Shown here piece by piece: positions 50,957 through 64,000 of a DNA stretch of 64,000 bases; position 1 is the stretch's first letter, and each line of letters starts with the position of its first letter. The DNA comes from Colius striatus. Its lineage: Eukaryota; Chordata; Aves; Coliiformes; Coliidae. The position numbers and the translations under genes are program-made. The stretch covers positions 33,944,664 through 34,008,663 of the forward strand of contig NC_084768.1 in NCBI RefSeq assembly GCF_028858725.1, in the 5' to 3' direction. A model generated the notes under the pieces. The model did not search any database and had not been told where the DNA came from. It worked only from the letters and a program-made list of their open reading frames with translations.

Positions 50957-51133
50957 GGCCGGCGGCGCGCGGGGCGGGGCGGGGCCGCGGCGGCCGGCGG
51001 CGCGCGGCGATTGGCGGGCGGCGGCCGCGGGGGCGGGGCCGGGACTTGCCGCGGCCGCGGGCGGACTCTCGCCTCAGCCCGGAGCCGCCAGCGCCCGCGA
51101 CCAGCGCCCGCAGGCAGCGGGGACGCCGCCGAC

Positions 51134-51190
51134 ATGACCCACTTCAACAAAGGGCCGTCCTACGGGCTCTCCGCCGAGGTCAAGAACAAG
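51134..51190 (+). CDS. CNN3: CNN3 (calponin-3) coding exon 1, gene continues beyond the window
   Basis: Calponin-3 is the acidic, widely expressed calponin that binds F-actin and Ca2+/calmodulin and modulates stress fibres. This exon encodes its first 19 residues, MTHFNKGPSYGLSAEVKNK, which match the vertebrate CNN3 N-terminus. The ATG context is good (GACATGA, G at -3) and the donor is AACAAG|GTACGG, phase 0. The next exon should begin the calponin-homology domain. I did not find it in the remaining 12.8 kb, so the other exons lie beyond 64000. Order and orientation relative to ALG14 agree with the mammalian locus. Confidence 0.95.
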
Positions 51191-54100
51191 GTACGGGCGG
51201 CGGCGCGGGGCTCGGCTGGGCTTTGTGTCGCGCCGGGACGCGCCGCGGGGCCCCGCCGCCTCCGTCCCGGGTCCCCTCGCCCGGCCCCGCGCGGTGGCGT
51301 TGCGGGAAGGACGCTCCTGCGGCCGCCGGCCCGCGCGGGGCCGACCGGGACGGGGGTGGGGGTGGGGGGGAAACGCTCGGCGCCGCGATTCGCGCCGCGG
51401 CCCCGCGCCGTGCCCTGGCGCGGGACGTCCCGCGAAGCCCCCGCGGGCGCCGTGCCCTCCCGCCGCGCCGGGCCGGGCCGGGCGGGCGCCGGCGGCCGCG
51501 CCAGAGGCGCGGAGGGGAGCGGAGCGGCGCGTCCCGGCCCCCCGCGCGGCGCATTCCAGCCGCATGACATCACGGGCACGGGCGGCGCGCGGGCCCCGCA
51601 CAGAGCGCGCATTGTGTGCCGCGCGCCCCGCCCCGCCCCGGCCCCGCGGCTGCCCGCGGCCCCGCTCCCTTCCCGGCGGCCGAGCCCTCGCGCCTTTTGT
51701 GCCTCGCTTCCCGGAGTTGCTCCTCCTTTGGTCTTTCTCGCTGTGTGTAACAAAAGCGGCTCGCGTTAGCGTCCCGTTACGCGGACTGTGCGGCCGGCAG
51801 GGACCTGGCCGCAGGAGAAACCTTTGCAATAGCAATCACACCGGTGGGCAACTGGGGATGAGTTGGTGCTCTGCGTATTTATTCACGGGCTCGAATTCCA
51901 AACGTGGTTGTTTAATAACTGGTGCTTTCACACACAGGTTTGGTTTCAGGCGTCAGCACATCCCCAAATCCTGTTTTACTTGTGGCCTAGCAGCTCACTT
52001 TAAACATTGTGATTTATGCAGAAAGTCTCAAGTTAATGTGTTGGAAACTTTATGAAATACGCTTTCTTTTTTGACTCTCTCAGGACGGTTGAGGGGTTCC
52101 ACTGCAAAGTTTGATGGCGTCACATAACCAAATGTCTTCCAGAGCAACTGCTCCTAACACTGAAACTCCGTGATTCACGTACATTTACAGTCTAAAAAAG
52201 ACAGCAAAACATCTGTTGTGTGGTATTGGATGTGTATTGGGAGGAAAGTAAATGCAGTGATATTTGAAAGAATATTGACCATCACATAGTCTTAACAGCG
52301 ATCCCTTTATGGAGACAAAGATGGGAAGGAGCTCTTTGTTCTTTATTTCACTTTCTTATTGTCATTGACTTCCTTAGGGCCTCCTGACGGGAACTGTCCC
52401 AAACCTAAAGCAAACAGAAGGTTTCAGACTGGTCTATTTCATGCCTTCACCCAAAGGGCCTTCTACTTTTATCTTGCTTGGTGTCTGTTACTGCACTCAC
52501 TTTCTCTGGTTTCTTCAATGTGAACACTGCAGGGGGATGGATGTTCTCTGGCAGCTCCAGTTTACCTCTATGCAAGCTTCTGATGCAGGTCTCAGAACTG
52601 TCAGTGCCATCAAAAAATATTCAAATGCACCCAAGGCAAATGAATTTATCCTTAAAAAAAACCCAATCAGCCCACAAGCAAACAAAAAAGGACCAGGGGC
52701 AATAACTCCAACAAAAGACACAGAACTGAACTTTGAGAATGCTGCTGTCACTAATCTCTAATTTCAAAGCAATTCTGTGACAGGCATATCAAGTACGTGT
52801 TACCTGGTGTCTTGCATGGGTCTGTGCATTAGACATGTTTTGGTGTATAATTCTAGAGGATCAGGTAATAACACAAGAAATTCCTTTTTCCAGATCCTTC
52901 ATCTCATCAAGATTTAAAGAAAAAAGTCTAGTTTCCAGCTCTTGGTCTCTTTTTGGTACTGACTGTAACTGCGCTTTGTAAAACACCGACCGTCCTGCAG
53001 ACTCTTATGCTTTGATGGTTTTTCTTGGGGTGTTGGTGTTGAGTTTGTAAGAGGCCGAGTGCCTCGCTGCTTGAGTGATGGCAAATGTTAGGTACCTTGT
53101 TTCAAATTTTCAGTGCTAATGCCCAAGCGCTGGTTTTCTGCAGAAAACAGACAGGTTGATAGCTTTGCTGCCTGAGGGCCCAGCTGTGCTGGATAGAAAA
53201 AATCTTGGTACTGGTTTTTATTCTTTATTTTCTCATTTGGCATTGTATTTGTGTTCAGAGAGACCTTTTGTTTGCTGTGGTATTTGAACAGATTAATATG
53301 ACATGTCCTAATGCTTTATAAGAATTTCAATTGATGTTCGAGATTCCATCCCTAAGCTTAAAATCTTTTAGCTTGGTGTTTAGGGCTTTTCTTTCTTTGC
53401 TTCCCGCTGCCACCCCCCTCCTCTTTGAGGCTCCACCCTGTTTTTGTTTTGCTCCTTACCTTATACTTCACACCGATGAGGTGTCTGATCTCTGTTATGG
53501 ATCTCCTTTCCTCATTCCTACAAAGAAAGGAGGGATTTGTGTACTGACTCACAGCTGTAAGGAAACTTGTCTACATGAGAAACGTGTAGGTAGTCAAACG
53601 AGTGTAATGCCTTTGAAGCTGATTCCCTGTTTACTTGAGATCACAGAAGATATTTGATCCAAAACAAATATTCAGCGAGGAGCCCTTTAAGCTGCTTGAA
53701 ATGCACAGTTTGTTCTGCAGGCAGTAAACAATTTTCTTCTTAAGCAGTGGGCGAGTTTCTGCAGTACGTTAGCATAGCTTGGAATGGTGACACAGGTAAA
53801 GGTACAAACTAGTGCTGTATTTGTCTCTGATATACAGCTCAGGTAGGTAAGAAATCAGCAGCAGCTTTTGCTCTGTTGTCTCGCTGCATAAGGTGTGGAG
53901 CAAACAGGAATGACAGGCAGGAGAAGGAGAGGTTCCAGTTCCTTCAGCTGCTTCCTACGGACCGCACCCTTCCCATGGAAATGACATTTATCTTCCCCCT
54001 CCTCCTGTGTTTGGTAAAACTACCAGTTTGATCTCCATGTGAAAGGAGGGATGGGCAGAATATGGTCTGTATGGGGAGTCCCAACTTTGCATTTGGCTGT

Positions 54101-57100
54101 CCCACCTCCTGACTCTAGTCTGTAACTGCTTCCCAGCCGTTGCTCTGTCAGGGAGCTGGCACTGGTCAGTACCACTTCACAGACTTTGTAGAGGCAGCAG
54201 AGTGGCCAAGATAAGGCAGCTGCCACCCTGAAAGGTCAAGCCATCTGGAAAAGGCAGGGAAACAGACTTTTTACACTGGAAGCTGTTAGGCAAATGAAGT
54301 CTGTAAACAAAATATCTCCTGTTTTGCAAATGTGCAGGAGGGCAGTGGTGTGTTCTGCTTTCCGCTTTCCTTCTCGAGGGCAAATACAGCAAATGGAAAA
54401 GAACTGAAGTGTGTGGTGAATAATGCTAACCAGTCCTAGGTGTGATTGCTGTGTTCTTCCTGAAACTGCTGAGGAGAAAATTCTTGTACTGTGTTTCAGT
54501 TGCTGCAGGCCAAATAAACAGATTTAATTGCTTTGTCCAGGAATTACTCCTTTTATGAATATTTTTAACTGGGAACCAGATTCAAGTAATTATTTTTCAG
54601 ATTTTTTTAATTAGTGAGATGAAGTTTTGGCTGCCTGCAGTGGGACTGCTTGGCCTTCTCCTTCCTCTTTCTCACTACTTTCAGAAACAGTAATATTTGC
54701 CTTTCTCAAAAGCATCATTGTTCCTACTATGTACTTGTATTACTCTTCCATACTTCCTGTAGACTATTTTCCTTTAGCAAAACCTTAGGTAAATATGTTT
54801 TCTGCCTATAAAGTGTGTTGTCATTAGTGTTGTCTGAAATGACATAATAAAAGTGGAGATTGTATTGGATAAAGGCAATGAAAACTTACATTTGAGAAGG
54901 TCTCTTCTGTGGTTGCAGACAGTGTAGGATCTTGGTGTTCCCATTCTCTACGTTTAGCTTTTAAAGGAGTAATATCTGTGATTTTCAAGTTTTGAATTCA
55001 ATTCAGGTGTTTGGTTTAAAATAAAATCAGCCTGCAGGATATTTTCTATGATACAAATCTTCAGTTTGTTGCCTGGAGAATAAATGAAAAACCCAATAAT
55101 TTGGAGCTGTCAGAAATAGTATAATAGCAGTATATACACTGGCACCATCTCAGGACAGGTTTGCTCTCTAGGGCGTGCATCAGGTAAAGCAAGAGAAGTA
55201 TGAACACACCACAGCAGTAATAAGTAAACCCCCAACAGATACCAAGTGGTGGTGATGAAACCTACGCAGCGTTGAGCTGACAGTTCATACCTAGGATACA
55301 TCTCTTTTTAAGATAAGCAGAAGCGAGTTAATTTCCAACTTACCTTGCCAGCAACTTGGATGTTAACACTGCTGCCAGCTGCTTAAAGCCTGTGCGTGTC
55401 AGCCAAGCATCGCCCATGTGTACACTTGCCCAAGCCCACGGACAAGCAGACTTGCCATTGGGGTCCCTCACACAGCCCTGGTAGGTGGACGTCCCCTACG
55501 TCCAGTTTCCCTGATCAGCAGCCCCCAAGTAGGTGAGATGAGAGCGGCTGCTCTAGTGGCACTGGGCAGTTGTTGCTATAAACCACTGACATGGGAGTGA
55601 ATTTCTTCTCCTAAATGGTTTAAATCCCCAGTGAACCTTGTCACGTCATTGCCAGGTTGACAGTTGTCTTTTGAGACACATGAGGACTCCAAAGCTGTCT
55701 CTTGGAAAGGTGCACAGCTGTTCTTGCCCTGCAAGACACGAGTTGTGTTAAGCCCAGTGCAAGGGAGTCATTTCCAGTTCTGTGCTTGGCTTACACCACT
55801 TTCTCTGGGAGGAACGTGCTGAGTGGCAAAGCCAGATCAGCTGCTGCTGCCTCACGGACATCAAAGCAGAGGGGGAGCAACAGAGCAGCGTGTGCTGTGG
55901 CTGCAGCTGCACGAGGGCAGCAGGGAGGGCCGCTGCAGACGCAGTGCTGCCCCAGCAGAGCAGTGCCCACCCAAAGGAAAAGGGAGGGTGTTTGCTGCAA
56001 ACTTTGGCTGTGTTTAACTGCAGGAAACACACTGTCTCTGCACTTCCAGATTTAAAGCACTTGCTGTGAATTTGCAAAAGGTACTACAGTGACCTTGCTG
56101 CTGGTGGATTCATAAACTTTTAGTAGCACTTTTACTGGTGATAGAGTGCTAGCCCACAGTATACCTCCCATGGCCAGGGCACCTCTGAAGAAAGCAAATA
56201 GAGTTTAACAGAGTCAGGATGATTCAATAGGATTAGTAGTCTCAGAGAAGAAAAAGGTTAATTTGCATTACAGCAGTGCTTGCATGTTTCAAATGTACAA
56301 ACAAATTTGCATTTTCAGTGGTTTTGAAGTTAGTTAGACTTATTTTTCTCTAAATTTTAAATTACCTATTATATTCCCATTGCCGAGTGAACACCCTTAA
56401 AAGATGGGGGCATGCATGCGTTATTTTGGGACAGTGCCAGTTTTTCTCACCTTTGCTTTCTCTTTGTAAGAACATTAATTCAGAGGCTTTTTCTTGCCTT
56501 TGAACAATTTGACTGGAGAATAAAGGATAGAAACCTTCTTTGTACTCAGAACTGTTAGCTTCTGTAGCTACATATCACCGTATACACTGTGCATCTGACA
56601 CATCCTTTTAAGGCAAACTTTGTAGAGATTCCCATCCCCTATGGAACTGTAGAGGAAAGGCCTTCAGTAGAAACGGGCTTGAGGCCAGGACACGTAGGGC
56701 AATTTGAAACAGATTTTTTCTAAGTGAGATCATGTGAAAATCCTTCTTTTTTCTTTAAGAGGGACTCTTTTGCTAAAAAATGCTTTTTGTAAGTGTCTGA
56801 TTCTAAACAACTGTTAACTTGCAAGCTCTATTCAGCAGCAAATGCTCTCTCGAGTAAATATTTCTGGTTTTGCAGCAGTGTCTCAGAGTAACTTACCTCC
56901 TTGTTTCTGTTTAGTTGAAATGAATTACAGTATTTTTCTCAAAAACAGTTTTTACTTTCTTCAGGTGGGTGGTTCCATGTTTGCGTTTGTTTTCTTTAGA
57001 AAAAGCCCAACAACACACATTAAAAAAAACAACCAAAAAAACCCCCTCAATAACCCCCTCTTTTTTTCCCCTCTTCCCGTGACCCCCCACCGCTCCCCAG

Positions 57101-60100
57101 ACCAGTTCAGGCTGGAGTAGGTATTAGGAGGGTAGACATAAAAGCAACAAGAAGTGTGATTGTGAATCCATCTCTCGCCTGAAGCTGATAGGATTCTGGA
57201 TGCATAAATTACAAAGACCTGATATACTGCAGGTCCTAGCTGGCTGCATTATAGATGAATTCTAAATTCTAACTCTACCCTGCTTAGCATGTTTTAAAGT
57301 ATCATAATCATTACAGTTCGTGTTTCTCTTACAACTCTTTTCATGAGGTGACCACTTCCAAGATAGTTCTGTATGTTTCCTGGAATATAATCGAAGTTGT
57401 ACATCACCCGTTGAACTTGAACAGGTCAGAGATATACCCAGGAAGGGTGTGGGGTGACGTGGAGGACAGGCAGCAGCAGAAACAGGTTATTATGTTTCAT
57501 TCTTTGTGCTGATTTCATTCTCCCAGATTGTTTTTGCTGGTGGTAAAACAAGAGTATGAAGCAGCTGACAGGCAAGATCTTTGAAGGCTTGGGATGTGAA
57601 ATCTGTGTTTCTGTGCTGCTAAGAAAAATGAGTATGGGGAAAATTAACTCATCGAAAAAACATGCTATGTGTCAGTTCAGAGAGTTTGATTTACTGCCTG
57701 TATGAAAGATAAATCTAGGCAGACTGTGCTATCTAGTAGAAGCTGAAGAGCTTCTCAAGAGATTGCGTCTTTCACCTAAATTACAGAAAACACAGATCAA
57801 ATCATTTTGTGGAAGGATGAAGTAATAGTAAGAACGACAGAAATCTGTATTTTCCATCACAGGCACCTCAATTAGACTGTTCAGCTAAGGTGAGTTCATG
57901 AAATTAAATGGGAGCAGGCTGAGAGACACTCAGATAGGATCCTAGCAGTCAGTGGGAAACTAAGCACTATCAGCTGGGAAATGCTCTTTACCTTTGGACC
58001 TGCCATGACAGCTCATTTTCTTTTCAGTCAAGCCTATGACTGGGATCACAAGTGGCAGTGGGCAGTCACATGTCTGAGCTTACTGGGTGGGGGCAGAAGG
58101 TGTGTGACAGCAGCAGTCTTGAGATTCCTCTTTGACAAAAAGTGCGAGGAAGCGCAGCACTGGGGCCGTTACTGGAGGGCCGAGGGAAGGTGCATTGAGC
58201 AAAGCTTGTGTGAACAGACTGCCATCTTCCTCAGCTAGATGTTTTGAGAGGGATATTTGAGTTACTAATTAGCCACTTGCTGCTGGAAAACATAATTCAT
58301 CTGGCTTTAAGTGAAGGGGATTTGAAGAGAAGAACAAAGGTGTACAGAGAGACTTAAGATCATCCCATCTTGTGGTCCTGTTTGGAAGGTGAAGTTGTAA
58401 AACTTGTCAGTACACTTGGGCCTTGGGGAAGGGCTACAGAGTTACAGTACAGTTTGCTTGGAGTGTGACATCTTTCAAAAGCTGTACTATTGGGGACAAA
58501 AGTCAGCTTACAAGAATATATAATTTCCTGGGTTGCTGTAGGAGCAACAGATTAGAAGAGTACTCTTAGGAAGCTAAAGTGGTCACTGATGTTAGTGTGT
58601 CTGGCTGCAGGCTCTGTCTAGCCTCTGAGAACCACTGTTCCACCAGAGCTACAGCAGAAGTGCTCTCAGGAGGCACTTCATGGGCTGCCACTAGGAAAAA
58701 TAGATTGTTTTCAGGTTTCTCTTCATTGTTTATGCACCAGATTGTTATGTTAGATTCTGCTGCTCACACCTCAAAAAACTGGGCACCTAGGTATCAGTGA
58801 AGTCTGTCAGTACAGCAAGTTACCAGTATTTTCAGTGCAGCACTCAGCACATGGTTTCAGAGTTGCCCAGATTTGCTGTGTTCTATCAGAGCCCAAGACA
58901 GTCATCCTGGGGGTGGGTTTCAAAGCAAAGAGAGTCTCTTCTTGGGGAATCACAGGCATCAGGTTGGATCAATACTTAGCTGAGAAGAAACTTCATATCC
59001 CACTGCGTTTTCAAAGGAAAATAGCAATTATTTAAGATAATGGGTACTGAATATTACTGAAACCCTAATCTGTGAGACAATTCAAACTATTCAGCAACAC
59101 GCAGACTAAAGACAGGGTGCAAGGGGACTGGATATCAAGAAGTTTAATGTATGGTGGCAGGACCAGAAGGTGCCAGAGTTGAAAGCCAATAACTATGGGG
59201 ATTTGGAGTTACGATCCAGAAAACTGTGACTATGACAAGAAATTATAAGAACAAGGAATGTGTGAAAAACTTCAAAAATGGGTTTGAATGGGGGAGATGA
59301 TCGCAGCAGTACAGCTGCAGAGAATGGAGGGGGAACCAGGGCTCCTTCCCAGGGCAGGCTGCATCCAAGCTGACCGTGCTCTCTGAGGGGGGAGACTGTA
59401 GCGTTTGCTTCTTGAATAGATTGCAAGCTGTTACAAAATCATACTGGACAGCCAGGGCGTAGAACACTCCCTTCTTCCAGCCCTCTGGTCTGTCCACAAA
59501 CTCCATGCATGACCACAGGCTTCTCACTTGCAAGATACTTGGAAACTTTGAGGCATGGCTTATTCTCACTTCACTGAGTTTGAGAGGGGTGGCAGGAACT
59601 TTGGGTTAATGCTTATCCATCCTTCCTTTAAAGATGGTAGCCTAAGCTTTGATTTGCAGGGGAAACGGTGACATGTGGACAAGCTATCAGTTACGCTATG
59701 TGTAACAAAAAATACTGTTGAATGTTAAGCAAAATAGATACAGCTCTAAAATTCGTGTGCTAAGGAGCAGAGTGGGATATTATCATCAGTGTGTTCTCTG
59801 CCTTTCTGTACAACAGTCCGTGACAGGGAAAATAAACATGTTCAGATACCAGGGCATACTTAATGGTGGGTTTTGGTTTTTGAAGTACTTCCCGTTTGGC
59901 TTTCTTGGGCACATTTGCTTTTGCCTGCAGTCCTGGTCAACATATATAAAATTACAGGGAATTTTAATCTGTGCTTATGTCATTGGGTTGGTAGCTCAGA
60001 TGGCAAGAGGCTCCCCTTGACAATAACCTTGGTACTCCATCACTCCCTCTTCTCATCTACTTTCAGTAAAAATTCAAACGTATTTTCCCACTGCCTTAGG

Positions 60101-63100
60101 TTCTCTGTCTCGAGTTAAAGGGTGTGCTACCTATTTATTCTATACCTGAAGAGCTACTATGCTTGCAGACAACTTGGAACTGTTCTGCAGAAAAGTGCTG
60201 TGTCCACGTCAGTCTCCCTGCCCTCTGAAGCTGAAGACTAGATACATAATCTATTTACATCATCAAATCTTCTGGTCAAAGTTCTAACTTACTTGTGTAG
60301 TTGAAATAAAAATGTGGAAGACACTTCTCCCTGCTTAGGAGAGCACTTACTGTTCTATGCCCTTTTCTTGGTCATGCATGTAACTAGTAAGCTATGAACA
60401 ATTTTTTGTCCCACATGTTTTGCTGTGTGAATTCAGATGTGAGCTTGAGAGCTCTGCTCTGGAACAGCAGGTGATGAAGAGAACGGGGCAGTTCAGGTGC
60501 CAGTATCTAGAATTCTGGAGAATGATTTGGGGCTGGCTGTGTAGCCTGCCTGACTCTCCCTCCTGAGTGGCGAGGGCTTCTGACAGCTTCCACCTTGCTA
60601 CCAGGAGATAATTACGCTTTCATCTTTCTCCGTATCATCATAAAGCCTTACAAAGGGGAGAAATATCATCTGATAGCAAACTAGTGCCAAGCAAATGGTA
60701 AAGCAGTATCAGGGTTGGTACCTTTGGCTTCTGCAAGACACATTGCTTATGAGGGTAGTTAGTACATAACTTCAATGCAGAGGATGTTTGTAGGCACCAC
60801 TGAAACCATAAAACTTCAGTTTCACTCAGATTGTTCCAAATTAATAAAAAATGAAAAGTTGATACAGCAACAAACTGCTGCTTAAACTTTCAACTGTACA
60901 CCTTTAGGTCTTGAAACTGGAGTTTTCCCTTGGCTGTCTTTATTTGTTTTCAGTAGCTTATGACCTAAATGTGTAAAAGTAAAATTAAAATCCCTGACTA
61001 GACACGGATTAAATTCAGTGTGTGATTAATATGCTGCCATGCTTACCAGCAATCAGTAAGCTTTCTCTACTGCATCTTTCGACTGAAAAATTGCTAATGT
61101 TGTGTCACTTTAAGCAAAGGTATAGGCCACACTCTGTTTCTTCTCTGTTAATAATATCAACACCTAAAACTTAGGGGTTTATTGATTTTTATGTCCACTT
61201 TGGTTAAAAAGAATTGTGTGTAATCTCTTCATATACTACCTTGGAGTAAAGTCCTGACTACTTCCCCTGTTGTACGTAGCCCTGTACTTTATTTACCTTC
61301 ACGTGCCTTTATCACTAAAACTTCTGATCAGAGAGCAGTTTCTTCCAATGGTTTCTAGTGCTTTAAATTTAGTGTGCTGCACATGAAGCGTTTGACCTCT
61401 GCTGTGTGGGTGGCCAGCCTGAAGCTTCAGTCAAACGTTTCATCAGAACTAAGAAGTGAGTAGCTTTGAAAGCCTTATCTTTTATACATGCTTTCTAACT
61501 TAGTAAGTTTTGTGATTGTTAGTCACTGGGACCTGTAAAAAGCTATGCAGTGAGCTGAAACTCTTCCTTGGGATGCTTACAGTGTTTTTCCAGAGTAGCA
61601 ACAGATGAATTCTTAAACTGGAGATTTGGCATATATGTAGCCCTTACTGTACATTGTGTATTGTGTAATTTGGAAAAGATTAGTATGAAAGGACAATTGA
61701 AAGACCATATGATATCATTTATAGTGTGAAATACTGGTTAACATCATCACTCAAACTTAACATGCTACAGGCACATTGAATAACTTGGAGGCACACAGGC
61801 AGATCGCTAAAGCTGGCCAACATAACTTCATTTGTTTCCAGTGATCTCTACACTTGATAAAACCAGTGATGATTGCTCTTGTGCTTCAGACAGAGGGAGG
61901 GTTTATACACTGTAAAAGGTCCCTATCAGGAAAGTCCTACCTGAGCAGAACAAGATATGAGAATCAGGTGTGAAGTTGTCAGAGGAATCAATTTCAACCC
62001 AAGGATTCTAGCCTGAGGCATACATTGGCATAAATGTGTCTATATCACCTTGTAATAGGCAAGTAACACCTACTCCTTTCCTCCCAAAACCTGGACCACT
62101 TGTTAGTTTCCTTTCAAAGATGTTTTTGTTAAAGCCATGTCTCTGAAGCCTCAACAAAAAGAGCAGCATTTACAATTTATCATGATCATTCAAGATTTGT
62201 CAGAACAAAGTAATTAACAATTCGCTTCCTGCCTCTGGTTTCAAACTTTCATAAAGCAATTGAGTCTTTTCTACAGTATCCTGAAACTGCGGCTTTTGTT
62301 GGTGGCACTGATGACGTACACTTTGAATAAAGCTGCTTGGCTTCTGCTTTCATCTTTACTAGATGATGTTTTTCTTTTGCTTGTAAGATTTAAGTGTCTT
62401 TCACAAAAGTTCAGTACTTAAAGGAATCAAATGTTGGTGTGTTGATTAGTAGTGATGGAAAAAACATAACATTCTTTTCATTTATATCAAAGCTTCCAGC
62501 TTCCCCCTGTAGATAGCAATCAAAGCAACAACTCTGATTGATAGACATATGGAAAATATGAACTATTCACTAAGTGTTGCATAACTTCTGGTTGTGCCTT
62601 CTGGAGTAAAAGAGCCAAGATTCAGAGTAAGCATAATGCTTGCTTCTGGTGGTACCTGGCTTGTCACTTTCCCTCTTTTAACTCCTTCTTGTCACATCTT
62701 TAAAACCAGATTTTTAAGTTTCGTCTCTAGCTTTTCAGGTGGATTTTCAAGGAAACTATTGCCACTCTTCCCTCCTGTAACCTAGTTCCCCATCGGTTCA
62801 AAAATCAGAACAAAAACTTCACCACATTTAAGTCAAATGGTACAGTACTGAAAGCAACTCCTTACTGAAAGCAGATTGAATGCTAATGCTTTTAGTGGCA
62901 ATACAACCAGTTTCTTCACTTGTACAAGCACTTTTAAAATGTTCTGTTTCTAGATAAGCTCTGTAGTGATACCCCAAGACAATCTGAAACCTCTTGAGAA
63001 ACTGCAGATTTGAGCACGTGGTAAAGTACTCCAACATAAAGTAAATCTTTTTTTCAGGAGAGTGATAAAATTCCATCTGATTACTTGTAAGTTCCCCGAG

Positions 63101-64000
63101 CAATGGCAGCAGCAATTTAATATTCACCTCAGGTGTAATCTCACACGTGGAATGCACTTAGTACCAAATGAGGAGCATTTTTGCCATTTTTTTTCCTTTA
63201 TATATTTGCCAAGAAAGATTAAAATAGCCACACTTGCAGAAGTCTCTTACTGGCTTCCATATTTGCTTTTTCTTTAATAATATGGGGAAGTAAGAGAACC
63301 ACGTTTTCAGAAAGTAAATGGTTGCTCATTTCTAACTAACAAAAGCATTGCAGACAGATTAACTTAAACCCCTCTCCATACCCCCATGCACATTAGAGTG
63401 GTGATCTTAATGTAGGATGAACTGTCAACATACACAGCCCAAGTTATCTGCTGTCTTCTAACTGGAATGTCAGAACATAACAACCTCTTGCCTTTCTACC
63501 CTGTTTCTTCTTTCAGACTGGTGTACAGAAGTATGTTACCTACTGGAGGTCTTGTCTATGCACACAACTAGATTTTGTGGGTGAGATCACTTCTGTAAGA
63601 TCTCTGTAGGTTCTCCAATGTATGATGCTATGCTTCAGTCTTTTAGGGACATTTTGGGATCTCTCTCCTTTGCACAGATACTTTCACACAAAATAGTAAC
63701 TGACTCAGTTATGTCCCAGACATAACATACTGCTCTCATTACACACTGCTCTTCTGTAAGTTTGAATAAGCTAGTTGAGTTCTTCCAAGTGTTACTGGGA
63801 GACAAATTAAAGGTTGTGATCACTAAGCCTTATCTCCATAGGAAATAAAAATGGCCATGAAAAGCAATTTGTAAGCTAATCACCAGATTTGAAAGGAGAA
63901 AGATGATAACCAAGTTCCTCATAGACCATTTTCAAGATGTTAACCTTCCTGTTATCCCCTTAAAAAGGGGCTACCCACCCTTTACTGGTGTTGCCATCAC
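51191..64000 (+). other. CNN3 intron 1 (partial)
   Basis: The donor is GTACGG and the acceptor is not in the window. The first 640 bp are still CpG island. The rest is ordinary DNA with no recognised exon, RNA gene or long repeat. Points of note are a stop-poor GCAG-rich patch at 55700-56080 and a canonical minus-strand G-quadruplex motif at 57069-57099. Acceptor-like sequences (for example TTTCTTCTTTCAG near 63515) are not followed by calponin coding sequence. Confidence 0.85.
57069..57099 (-). other. Predicted G-quadruplex motif
   Basis: On the + strand the C runs CCCC, CCC, CCCCCC and CCCC are separated by TCTT, GTGA and ACCGCT. The minus strand therefore fits G3+N1-7. Two more C5 runs lie just upstream (57043-57047, 57055-57059). 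The G-rich strand is the template strand of CNN3. Formation is predicted only. Confidence 0.6.

Larger units (their letters stand above)
50160..51830 (+). promoter_or_regulatory. CpG island and promoter of CNN3
   Basis: This extremely GC-rich island of about 1.7 kb spans the CNN3 start. Immediately upstream of the coding exon are tandem GC boxes (GGGGCGGGGCGGGGC, 50971-50985), an inverted CCAAT box (ATTGG, 51010-51014) and another GC box (51029-51040). No TATA box is evident. The 5' UTR has no upstream ATG between about 51040 and the start codon. The left third is a 38-bp minisatellite. Large open frames on both strands (for example 50032-51150 -, 50756-51769 +) reflect GC content and the repeat. 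Confidence 0.85.

Noticed and set aside
50756..52055. Frames of 337, 276 and 253 codons around CNN3 exon 1
   Set aside because: They run through the exon 1 donor into the GC-rich start of intron 1, are low-complexity, and conflict with the well-matched calponin start and splice site.
59985..60060. tRNA-like A box (GGTAGCTCAGATGG)
   Set aside because: No B box (GGTTCGAATCC type) follows at the right distance and no cloverleaf can be drawn.
63500..63580. Possible CNN3 exon 2 after a pyrimidine-rich CAG near 63520
   Set aside because: The translation in every frame is unlike the calponin-homology domain start expected after VKNK, and no donor follows in phase.

Overview
The window is nuclear DNA of a vertebrate, most probably a bird. 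It shows intron-rich genes, three dense CpG islands, few interspersed repeats, and two short tails of CR1-type LINEs, the dominant avian retroposon. The only recognisable proteins are vertebrate orthologues. No operon, phage, CRISPR array or bacterial gene is present.

Layout, left to right. A CpG island at about 440-1530 probably drives a leftward gene. By synteny with the mammalian block CNN3-ALG14-TLCD4 that gene should be TLCD4 (TMEM56), but no TLCD4 coding exon lies inside the window. About 13 kb of intergenic DNA follows. A second CpG island (about 14490-15400) contains exon 1 of ALG14. ALG14 is complete on the + strand: four coding exons (15024-15153, 17115-17266, 21826-21948, 36870-37100) that join in frame to 211 codons, with consensus splice sites at all three introns. 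It encodes the membrane-anchored subunit of the UDP-GlcNAc transferase that adds the second GlcNAc of the N-glycan precursor. About 13 kb of intergenic DNA follows, holding a CR1 tail, a perfect short palindrome and a CRE octamer. A third, very GC-rich CpG island (about 50160-51830) carries a 9-copy 38-bp minisatellite and then the CNN3 (calponin-3) promoter and first coding exon (51134-51190). The remaining 12.8 kb is CNN3 intron 1. No second calponin exon was found, so CNN3 continues past the right edge.

The two identified genes are neighbours by conserved synteny and are not functionally linked: ALG14 serves ER N-glycosylation and CNN3 binds actin.

The most notable extras are an inverted pair of 19-bp ZNF143/THAP11-type promoter motifs just inside ALG14 intron 1, the minisatellite with an embedded 76-bp higher-order unit next to the CNN3 promoter, and an unexplained 300-codon antisense open frame in ALG14 intron 1. 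I found no clear novel system. The open frame is the item most in need of a homology search.
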